23,067 nucleotides of DNA. It comes from Flavobacterium psychrophilum. GTDB lineage: Bacteria > Bacteroidota > Bacteroidia > Flavobacteriales > Flavobacteriaceae. Below are positions 9,125 to 15,530 of the stretch, piece after piece (the stretch's first letter is position 1; each line of letters opens with the position of its first letter). The notes beneath the pieces were generated by a model. The model saw only the letters and a program-made list of their open reading frames with translations. It searched no databases and was not told the DNA's origin. The translations under genes were made by a program, and so were the position numbers. The stretch covers positions 41,770 through 64,836 of the forward strand of contig DZCQ01000008.1 of assembly GCA_022730285.1 (NCBI GenBank), read 5' to 3'.

Positions 9125-10399
9125 ATGAAAACAAACCTAAAAATAATTTTTACATCGCTGTTTATTTACGGAGCAACATTTGCTCAAAAAGACGAATTAA
9201 AACTTGCTGAAAAAGCAATAAAAGCTGGAAATCCTGCAGAGGCTAAAACTACATTAGCAACTTTAGAAAGCACTATTACTAATGCCGATAATTCGCAAAA
9301 AGCACAATACTTTTTCTTAAAAGGAAATGCCTCTTTCGAACTTGCCAAAAAGAAAGTAGACACAGATAAAAATTTATTAGAAGCTGCAAAAGCATACAAT
9401 GACTTGTTGGATAATGAAAAAGAGTCTGGAAAAAATAAATATAGCATACAAGCAGACGCATCTCTCAAAGAAGTAAGAAATGAACTGTTTCAAGCTGCTT
9501 TAGCTGATGATAAAGAAAAAAAATACAAAGAAAGTGCTTTAAAATTACACGAAGTTTATCAACTTGGTAAAAACGATACTATCATGTTGTATTATGCAGC
9601 TGGTAATGCACTGAATGCACAAGATTTTGATTTAGCTTTAAATTATTATAACAAACTAAAAGATTTGAATTTTTCTGGAAAAGGAACAAATTTTCTAGCA
9701 AAAAACAAAGCAACAGACAAGGACGATACTTTCAACACGCTTAAAGAGAGAGATTTTGCTGTAAAGATTGGCACACATACTAACCCAAAAACAGAAAATA
9801 TTACATCTAAAAGAGGGGAAATATATAAATATATAGCACAAATATATATTCATAAGGGAGATGTTGCAGCAGCAAAAAAATCTATTGTAGATGCAAGAAA
9901 ATTAAATCCAGACGACACAAGTTTGCTTTTAGCAGAAGCAGATTTGTACCTAAAAACAGATGATTTTGATACTTACAAAAAACTAATCACAGAAGCTACA
10001 GAGAAAAACCCAAACGATGCAGATTTGTTTTTTAACTTAGGTGTAATTGCTTCAAAATCTAAAGAAGGTCAAGCAGAAGCTGAAAAAAATTATCTAAAAG
10101 CAATTGCCATAAATCCAAATTACAAAAATGCTTACATGAACCTTGCCGTTTTAAAACTTGAAGGAGAAGGCAAATTAGTAGAACAAATGAATGCTATTAC
10201 TGGCACCTCGGCTGCGGATAATAAAAAATACGATGCTTTAAAACTAAAACGCCAAAATTTATTCAAATCTGCTCTTCCGTATTTAGAGAAAGCACAACAG
10301 CTATTTGCTGATGATGAAGCAATAAAATCTACTCTATTAAATGTATATAATGCATTAGATATGACAGATAAATATAAAGCTTTAAAAGCAAAAAAATAG
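9125..10399 (+). CDS. Secreted tetratricopeptide repeat protein
   Basis: A 424-residue protein with a Sec signal peptide (cleavage after ATFA, before QKDE). Helical repeats fill the rest. Clear TPR-like units occur at about 155-180 (AAGNALNAQDFDLALNYYNK) and about 231-345 (IYIHKGDVAAAKKSIVDARK, LFFNLGVIASK, NYLKAIAINPNYKNAYMNLA). It is rich in Ala, Lys and Asp. The product should lie in the periplasm or face it, acting as a scaffold for protein contacts; the partner is not apparent. It follows gyrA with a 67-nt gap containing a -7 element, and a strong hairpin terminator closes it. A TPR gene after gyrA is a recurrent flavobacterial arrangement as I recall, but I know of no assigned function. 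Confidence 0.85.
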   Translation: MKTNLKIIFTSLFIYGATFAQKDELKLAEKAIKAGNPAEAKTTLATLESTITNADNSQKAQYFFLKGNASFELAKKKVDTDKNLLEAAKAYNDLLDNEKESGKNKYSIQADASLKEVRNELFQAALADDKEKKYKESALKLHEVYQLGKNDTIMLYYAAGNALNAQDFDLALNYYNKLKDLNFSGKGTNFLAKNKATDKDDTFNTLKERDFAVKIGTHTNPKTENITSKRGEIYKYIAQIYIHKGDVAAAKKSIVDARKLNPDDTSLLLAEADLYLKTDDFDTYKKLITEATEKNPNDADLFFNLGVIASKSKEGQAEAEKNYLKAIAINPNYKNAYMNLAVLKLEGEGKLVEQMNAITGTSAADNKKYDALKLKRQNLFKSALPYLEKAQQLFADDEAIKSTLLNVYNALDMTDKYKALKAKK

Positions 10400-10420
10400 C
10401 TTTAAAAAACAATATTATAG

Positions 10421-10450
10421 AAAAAAGATTGTTATTTAGCAATCTTTTTT
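10421..10450 (+). terminator. Intrinsic terminator after the TPR gene
   Basis: Perfect 11-bp stem AAAAAAGATTG / CAATCTTTTTT (10421-10431 with 10440-10450), with an 8-nt loop. The descending arm itself supplies the U tract. It ends the gyrA-TPR unit before nhaA. Confidence 0.85.
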
Positions 10451-10500
10451 CGTTTAAAATAAAACTATAAACAATAATTCAATAATATCTTTCAATATAA

Positions 10501-11658
10501 ATGAAAATAACAGTATTATTTAAAGAGTTTTTTGAGAATGAAAAAGTAGCAGGATTGCTTTTAATAATGTGTACAATCACTTCGTTAATTATAGCAAATT
10601 CTTCTTTATCAGTTACTTATAATCATATTTGGCACTACCCTATTGCAAATCATCCAGTAGAATTTTGGATTAATGATGCGTTGATGGTTATTTTTTTTCT
10701 ATTAATTGGACTAGAATTAGAAAGAGAAATTTATATTGGAGAATTATCGGATTTAAAAAGTGCTTCATTGCCAATTTTTGCAGCAATTGGGGGCATGCTA
10801 ATGCCTGCTGGAATTTATTTAATTTTTAATTATAATACAAAAATGCAATCTGGAGCTGGAATACCAATGGCTACAGATATTGCTTTTGCACTAGCCATAT
10901 TATCTTTATTAGGAAATAAAGTTCCTATTGGACTTAAAATTTTTCTAACAGCATTAGCAGTTATAGACGACTTAGGAGCAATACTTGTAATCGCATTTTT
11001 TTACACTAAAAATCTAATAATAAGCGACTTAGTAATCTCTTTAAGCATATTTGCAGTATTGCTAGTACTAAATAGACTAAAAGTTCGAAATTTAATTCCG
11101 TATTTAATAGGTGGTATTTTTATGTGGTATTTTATGTTGCAATCTGGTGTACACGCTACAATTACAGGTGTTTTACTAGCATTTGCAATTCCTTTTGGAA
11201 ATGGGGATAAAAAATCTACTTCATACATTTTACAGCATTATTTACACAAACCTGTTAGCTATTTAATTTTACCCTTATTTGCTTTGGCGAATACTGCAAT
11301 AGTTCTAACTAGTGATGTTTCAGAATTATTTACCCAAAAATATTCTATGGGCATATACCTAGGCTTAATAGTAGGGAAACCAGTTGGAATAGTTTTATTT
11401 AGCTATTTAACGGTGCTTTTTGGAATTTCTAAATTGCCAGACGATTTAAATTGGCAAAAAATAATTGGCGTTAGCTTTTTGGGTGGCATTGGGTTTACCA
11501 TGTCTATATTTATTACATTATTGGCTTTTAGTGACTCAGAATATATTAATAATTCAAAATTGATTATTTTAGCTAGTTCTTTGATTGCTGGGATTGTTGG
11601 ATTCTTTTACTTAAAAAATATTTTACAGAATAAAACTGAAATCCATGAAGAAAACTAA
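10501..11658 (+). CDS. nhaA: Na+/H+ antiporter NhaA
   Basis: A 385-residue inner-membrane antiporter that exports Na+ in exchange for H+ and so controls pH and sodium. The sequence is hydrophobic with about 12 helices. Key motifs: FFLLIGLELEREI (helix 2 region), MATDIAFALA with Asp126, and AVIDDLGAILVIAFFYT with Asp156-Asp157. These match the E. coli Asp133 and Asp163-Asp164 transport site. The C-terminal GGIGFTMSIFITLLAF is also typical. Length agrees with the family (about 380-400). It starts 50 nt after a terminator. The only promoter-like element (TATCTTTC, 10486-10493) is a one-mismatch match very close to the ATG. The 3' end overlaps the next gene by 14 nt. A sodium-exposed, perhaps marine, habitat is compatible but not shown. 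Confidence 0.96.
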   Translation: MKITVLFKEFFENEKVAGLLLIMCTITSLIIANSSLSVTYNHIWHYPIANHPVEFWINDALMVIFFLLIGLELEREIYIGELSDLKSASLPIFAAIGGMLMPAGIYLIFNYNTKMQSGAGIPMATDIAFALAILSLLGNKVPIGLKIFLTALAVIDDLGAILVIAFFYTKNLIISDLVISLSIFAVLLVLNRLKVRNLIPYLIGGIFMWYFMLQSGVHATITGVLLAFAIPFGNGDKKSTSYILQHYLHKPVSYLILPLFALANTAIVLTSDVSELFTQKYSMGIYLGLIVGKPVGIVLFSYLTVLFGISKLPDDLNWQKIIGVSFLGGIGFTMSIFITLLAFSDSEYINNSKLIILASSLIAGIVGFFYLKNILQNKTEIHEEN

Positions 11659-12097
11659 CAAAGATTATATTTTAGTTGGAATACAATTAGTTCTTTTTCT
11701 AGCATTTGCAATTTTAAACGATGCTATTTTAGGTTTTTCAATCTATATTCAAAATATTGGTTTTGTGGTAATGATAGTAGGAATAATTCTTATTTTGATA
11801 GCATTTTTTCAATTAAACAGAAATTTAACTGTGTATCCTACTCCAACCGAAAATGCTATATTGAAACAAAATGGACTATATAGAATAGTGAGACATCCAA
11901 TTTATTTTGGGGTAATTACAACGCTAATTGGAGATAGTATTTACCAAAATTCAATTTATAAGCTAACGATAACAGGAATTTTAGTTTGGTTATTTCATAT
12001 AAAAACAAGATATGAAGAACTACAACTTACACTAAAATTTCCAAATTATAAGGATTATAAAAACAAGGTTGGAAAATTTTTCCCAAAATTATTATAA
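11645..12097 (+). CDS. Isoprenylcysteine carboxyl methyltransferase-like (ICMT/PEMT) membrane protein
   Basis: A 150-residue integral membrane protein with four or so hydrophobic segments. The C-terminal half carries the ICMT/phospholipid methyltransferase signature: NGLYRIVRHPIYFG (about 76-89), then after a helix RYEE and the closing YKDYKNKVGKFFP. In this fold the RHP segment and the Glu pair bind S-adenosylmethionine. Bacterial members are numerous and mostly uncharacterised; substrates may be lipids or small molecules. A prenyl-protein substrate is not expected. The ATG lies 14 nt inside the nhaA end, so it is coupled to nhaA. That pairing may be incidental. Convergent with the ABC ATPase gene, with only 22 nt between the stops. 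Confidence 0.85.
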   Translation: MKKTNKDYILVGIQLVLFLAFAILNDAILGFSIYIQNIGFVVMIVGIILILIAFFQLNRNLTVYPTPTENAILKQNGLYRIVRHPIYFGVITTLIGDSIYQNSIYKLTITGILVWLFHIKTRYEELQLTLKFPNYKDYKNKVGKFFPKLL

Positions 12098-12119
12098 CAC
12101 TAAAATCACAAAATAGAGT

Positions 12120-12893
12120 CTATTTAATGGTAAAAGTAGCACTACTCCTATCAAAAATAATATTTTCATTAGAAAATAAATTATCAAAAACACCATTTTT
12201 AATTAAAATTGAAGGTTTATCTTGATAGACTGCATCAGTTGTCATTACAATAATTTCGTCTGATAATTGAATTGCTAAATTAATATCGTGAGTAGAATAT
12301 AAGATACATTTGTCCATACTATGTGCAAGTTTCTGCAAAAGTTTTAATACCACAAGCTTGTTCGGTAAATCTAAATGTGTGGTAGGTTCGTCAAGTATCA
12401 CTATGGAAGTATCTTGTGCCAAAGCTTTTGCAATCAATACTTTTTGTAACTGTCCATCGCTAATTTCAAAATGTTTTTTATTTACTAAATCTTGTATTCC
12501 TGTTTGCTGGATAGCATTTTGAATGATGTCTAAATCTAAATTTGTTAGTTTTCCTATCCAATTAGTATAAGGCTGTCTGCCTAATGCAATTAGTTCAAAA
12601 ACGGTAAGGTTGCTTGGAGGCAATTTTTCGGTTAAAACAAGGCTACAAATTTGTGCAAAATTTGAAAGGTTATAATTATTTATCGAAATATTATTTACAA
12701 AAACAGAACCACTAATGGGTTTTTGAATACCAACCAATGTTTTTAACAAAGTAGATTTTCCTATGCCATTTGTACCAATCAATGCAATTAACCTGCCAGT
12801 ATCACAAGATATAGTAAGGTTAGAAGCTATTATATTTGGCTTCGTACTCCTGTAACCAATACTCAAATTAGTTGTTTGTATAATTTTTTTCAT
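12120..12893 (-). CDS. btuD: ABC transporter ATP-binding protein, BtuD/FecE type (probable cobalamin import)
   Basis: A 257-residue ATPase of the vitamin B12/siderophore importer class. Walker A is GTNGIGKST (40-48), the Q-loop region is in QICSLVLTEKLPP, the signature is ISDGQLQKV (144-152, a variant of LSGGQ with Asp that is frequent in this class), Walker B is IVILDEP (164-170), and the H-loop is STHD with His202. It powers the BtuC-like permease encoded 11 nt upstream. Third gene of a binding protein-permease-ATPase operon, close to a riboswitch-controlled BtuB. Cobalamin is therefore the likeliest substrate, although the family also moves heme and siderophores. The symbol is assigned from context, not from a diagnostic residue. 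Confidence 0.85.
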   Translation of the reverse strand: MKKIIQTTNLSIGYRSTKPNIIASNLTISCDTGRLIALIGTNGIGKSTLLKTLVGIQKPISGSVFVNNISINNYNLSNFAQICSLVLTEKLPPSNLTVFELIALGRQPYTNWIGKLTNLDLDIIQNAIQQTGIQDLVNKKHFEISDGQLQKVLIAKALAQDTSIVILDEPTTHLDLPNKLVVLKLLQKLAHSMDKCILYSTHDINLAIQLSDEIIVMTTDAVYQDKPSILIKNGVFDNLFSNENIIFDRSSATFTIK

Positions 12894-12904
12894 CTTGGAA
12901 ATTA

Positions 12905-13924
12905 CTAATTCTTATATTTTTTTAACAATAACCAAATAACCACAGGTGCTCCTATAATAGAAGTAATAGCATTAACAGGAATCACAAAATTAAGTGTTGG
13001 TAATTGTGTAATCAAATCGCACAAAAGCATCATGATTGAGCCTAAAAGTATTGTTCCAAAAAACAATATTTTATGATTGCTTGACCGAAAAATAATTTTT
13101 GTGATATGAGGGACAGCAAGTCCGACAAAAGCAATTGGTCCCGCAAAAGCAGTGATGCCACCTGCTAAAACACTTGTAATTATAATAATAATAAATTTAA
13201 TTCTGTTGTAATTTAGTCCCATACTTTTGGCATAGTTTTCACCTAACAATAACAAATCCAATGGTTTGATAATGGCAATGGTCAAAGCTAATCCAACTAA
13301 CACTACTATGGCTAATAGCAAAACTTGATACCAAGATAAATTTCCTAAACTTCCCAATGACCAAAAGGTGAATTTTTGTAACTGAACTTCAGTTGAATAA
13401 TAGGTTAAAATACTTACAATAGCAGTTGTAAAACTAGTAAACATGAGTCCAACAATTAGTATAGCATTGGTATCTTTTAAAAAACTAGAAACAATAATAA
13501 TTGACAAAAAAACAAAAAAACTACCTAAAAAGGAAGCAATTATAATTCCAAAAGTGTCCGTAAATATTTCTCTAAAAGCAAGTGGTAAATAAAAAGAACC
13601 CATTACAACAATTGCAACTCCTAAACTAGATCCAGAAGTAACACCTAAAACATAAGGACCCGCCATTGGGTTTCTAAAAAAAGTTTGCATTAACAACCCA
13701 CTGACTGAAAGTCCAATGCCTACTAAAACTGCCGTTATTGCTTTTGGTAATCGATAATTAAAAATAATGTATTCCCAAGATTTGTGGGCTGTATTTTCTC
13801 CAAAAAGACTTTTTATCACTTCTGCAAAAGGAATGTGTATTTGTCCAATACTCAAATCAAAAACAAATAGAATAACTGCTAGAAATAACAAAAAAACAGA
13901 AAAAAAAGTGTATGGATTTTTCAA
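12905..13924 (-). CDS. btuC: FecCD/BtuC-family ABC permease (probable cobalamin import)
   Basis: A 339-residue permease with about ten membrane helices. FecCD-family motifs are present: NYRLPKAITAVLVGIGLSVSG (52-72 region), FFRNPMAGPYVLGVTSGSSLG and GPIAFVGLAVPHITK, the cytoplasmic coupling segment that contacts the ATPase. The length is normal (about 330-350). The start codon is TTG: an in-frame TAA stands three codons upstream and no ATG occurs before the first helix. The TTG begins 1 nt after the stop of the binding-protein gene, so translation is likely by re-initiation. Works with the BtuD- and BtuF-like products. Confidence 0.88.
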   Translation of the reverse strand: MKNPYTFFSVFLLFLAVILFVFDLSIGQIHIPFAEVIKSLFGENTAHKSWEYIIFNYRLPKAITAVLVGIGLSVSGLLMQTFFRNPMAGPYVLGVTSGSSLGVAIVVMGSFYLPLAFREIFTDTFGIIIASFLGSFFVFLSIIIVSSFLKDTNAILIVGLMFTSFTTAIVSILTYYSTEVQLQKFTFWSLGSLGNLSWYQVLLLAIVVLVGLALTIAIIKPLDLLLLGENYAKSMGLNYNRIKFIIIIITSVLAGGITAFAGPIAFVGLAVPHITKIIFRSSNHKILFFGTILLGSIMMLLCDLITQLPTLNFVIPVNAITSIIGAPVVIWLLLKKYKN

Positions 13925-13925
13925 C

Positions 13926-15062
13926 TTATTTTAATTTTTCAAGAAAAAACAATTTATAGTCAGGAAGCAATTCGGGGTGAAAAATTTTCACTAAATCTTT
14001 TAAAACTAAATCAGGTCTATTTGCAGCTAATTCATAATACAAAACACCACCTGTTTCTCCTTTTTTAAAACTGTAAGAATACACTTTTTTTGTTTCAAAA
14101 GCTTTAAAATTAGCATAATGAGGATTACTCTGTTCTAAATTTTTTAAAGAAATAAAATCCCCAGGACCTATCCAAAAATCTGCCTGATTTGCTTTTTCAA
14201 AAACCACTTCAAACGGCAACGATAAACTTCCTGTTCCTTTTGTATTTTTCCAGATATAAGCAGCATTCGCATCTTTTATAAACAAAGATCCCCAACTATT
14301 TCCTTCAGGAACATACCACAAATCCTGATACATACCTCCAGAAAGAACGGTTGGTTGGTAATTAGCTTTTTGTCCCAGACTCTTCGTTTTTGTATAACTT
14401 TTTTCTACCGAAGTAAAAAGTGTATTTGCTAATTCATTCTTATTAAATAATGCTCCAAAAAATTTAATCCACTCTGCCTTTCCTAATGGAGATTGCTCGT
14501 TCCAGTCTCCATTTAAGACAATTTGAACACCACTTTTTTGTAAATTATCTAACGATGAATTATTATTATCTATACCATAACCAACTAATAAAGAAGGGTT
14601 TAAATCAATTATTTTTTCTATATTCAAATTCAAATTACTTCCCAACTCTTCCACTTTTCCTTGCTTAATTCTAGCTCTGACTTTTTTAGAAGAAATATAC
14701 GAAAGATTCGGGAATCCAATAAGTAAATCTTGCACATTCAACATTTCTAACGAAGCTAAGTGTGTTGTGGAAGTTGCAATTACAGATTTAATTGGAATAT
14801 CAATAACCGGATTTTGCTTTAAACTATCTGGAATAATTCCATTTTTTTCTTTTAAAATATAAATATAGTTATGTAATGCCGTTGGCCAAGGTTTTTTTAT
14901 TTTTAAAATTGAAAATCCGTTATAATTATATAATTCGAAACCCTTTGCATATTTAATTTGGTTGCCTTTTGTGGGGCTATCTATCACAATTTCTTGTTTT
15001 TTGCAGTGTACAAAACTTAGTAAAATTATACTAAATAATACTATTTTATTCTTCCAAATCAT
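13926..15062 (-). CDS. btuF: ABC transporter substrate-binding lipoprotein, BtuF-like
   Basis: A 378-residue periplasmic binding protein of the helical-backbone class (cobalamin, siderophore, heme). The N-terminus ends in a relaxed lipobox (SFVHC), giving a lipidated Cys20 followed by KKQE. Typical segments: VIATSTTHLASLEML (contact loop at the end of lobe 1), IIDLNPSLLVGYG (NPDLV-type motif), SGVQIVLNGDWNEQSPLGKAEWIKFFGALF and the C-terminal GGVLYYELAANRPDLVLKDL. The EQSPLGKAEWIKF segment is usual for Bacteroidota members of this family. It delivers ligand to the permease encoded 1 nt downstream. Ligand is inferred as cobalamin from the adjacent riboswitch and BtuB. Unlike btuB, no B12 box lies upstream. 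Confidence 0.85.
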   Translation of the reverse strand: MIWKNKIVLFSIILLSFVHCKKQEIVIDSPTKGNQIKYAKGFELYNYNGFSILKIKKPWPTALHNYIYILKEKNGIIPDSLKQNPVIDIPIKSVIATSTTHLASLEMLNVQDLLIGFPNLSYISSKKVRARIKQGKVEELGSNLNLNIEKIIDLNPSLLVGYGIDNNNSSLDNLQKSGVQIVLNGDWNEQSPLGKAEWIKFFGALFNKNELANTLFTSVEKSYTKTKSLGQKANYQPTVLSGGMYQDLWYVPEGNSWGSLFIKDANAAYIWKNTKGTGSLSLPFEVVFEKANQADFWIGPGDFISLKNLEQSNPHYANFKAFETKKVYSYSFKKGETGGVLYYELAANRPDLVLKDLVKIFHPELLPDYKLFFLEKLK

Positions 15063-15078
15063 TTTGTCTATTTTTTTA

Positions 15079-15086
15079 CAAAAGTA
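15079..15086 (-). promoter_or_regulatory. Promoter -7 element for the btuFCD-like operon
   Basis: The minus strand reads TACTTTTG, an exact TAnnTTTG match, 16 nt before the ATG at 15062. A second exact match, TACATTTG, stands at 15101-15108. Neither has a -33 TTG at ideal spacing. No riboswitch sequence lies between these and the ATG. Confidence 0.5.
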
Positions 15087-15174
15087 AGGTTTTGTTTTAA
15101 CAAATGTAAAATCGTGTAACTTTTGATACTAAAGAAAGACCAATTTTTAAATATTTTTACAAAAAAATAAAATA

Positions 15175-15282
15175 ATGAGAGATTCTAACACATTTGTTTA
15201 CATTGTCGCAGGCATAATTATGCTGCATTTTGTAATCGGATTTATTTGGCTTATTTTTAAATTCACAAAGAAAAAAGAATAA
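15175..15282 (+). CDS. Predicted 35-residue single-pass membrane mini-protein
   Basis: A small ORF of 35 codons, ATG to TAA. The product begins MRDSNTFVYIVAG and contains one hydrophobic helix at about 7-28 (VYIVAGIIMLHFVIGFIWLI). It ends with a basic tail KFTKKKE, so by the positive-inside rule the C-terminus should face the cytoplasm. The coding composition is reasonable, with varied codons and a Trp. An AT-rich leader and a near -7 element (TAACTTTTG, one T too long, 15117-15125) precede it. It lies between the divergent btuFCD-like operon and the cobalamin riboswitch, whose own promoter begins 16 nt after the stop, so it is probably not under riboswitch control. Function unknown; a small partner of a transporter or respiratory complex is possible. 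Chance is the alternative. Confidence 0.6.
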   Translation: MRDSNTFVYIVAGIIMLHFVIGFIWLIFKFTKKKE

Positions 15283-15298
15283 TTTGCTGTTTTTATTA

Positions 15299-15306
15299 TA
15301 TATTTG
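15299..15306 (+). promoter_or_regulatory. Promoter -7 element for the riboswitch-btuB transcript
   Basis: TATATTTG, an exact TAnnTTTG match. Transcription would begin about 15312, exactly where the 5' arm of the aptamer P1 helix starts (AAAATGGC, 15312-15319). Confidence 0.65.
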
Positions 15307-15310
15307 CACC

Positions 15311-15487
15311 GAAAATGGCTTTGTATTTATTTTTTTTTAATAAATGCAAATTAAAAGGGAATTAGGTTAAATACCTAAGCTGTACCCGCAACTGTATGCT
15401 AATGAGGTTGTTGTTATCTTAATGCCATTGTTTTAATTAACGAGAAGGCGAACAACAATACGCAAGCCAGGAGACCTGCCAGTTTTT
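15311..15487 (+). ncRNA. Cobalamin riboswitch aptamer
   Basis: An adenosylcobalamin-class (RF00174-type) riboswitch upstream of btuB. Conserved elements in order: P1 arm AAAATGGC (15312-15319), which pairs with GCCAGTTTT at 15478-15486 around one bulged G; an AT-rich hairpin TGTATTTATT / AATAAATGCA; AAAAGGGAA; P4 TTAGGT / ACCTAA (15362-15367 with 15373-15378); GCTGTACCCGCAACTG with the L5 CCCG at 15385-15388; a variable arm closed by TTGTTGTT / AACAACAA; and the B12 box AAGCCAGGAGACCTGCC at 15464-15480. Ligand binding should lower expression of the downstream TonB receptor when B12 is plentiful. Confidence 0.95.
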
Positions 15488-15499
15488 TAACAATATATT

Positions 15500-15521
15500 A
15501 AATCTTCGGGGATAGAGATTT
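15500..15521 (+). promoter_or_regulatory. Riboswitch expression-platform hairpin (P13-like) next to the btuB start
   Basis: Six-bp stem AAATCT (15500-15505) with AGATTT (15516-15521) and the loop TCGGGGATAG. The loop CGGG (15507-15510) is complementary to CCCG of aptamer loop L5 (15385-15388), the pairing expected for the L5-L13 kissing loop of cobalamin riboswitches. The hairpin ends 9 nt before the ATG and has no U tract, so it points to translational control, not termination. Confidence 0.75.
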
Positions 15522-15530
15522 TATAATTTT

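Noticed and set aside
12111..12125. Palindrome AAATAGAGTCTATTT between convergent genes
   Set aside because: Only about 6 bp of usable stem and no T tract; it overlaps the btuD-like stop codon, so I do not call a terminator.
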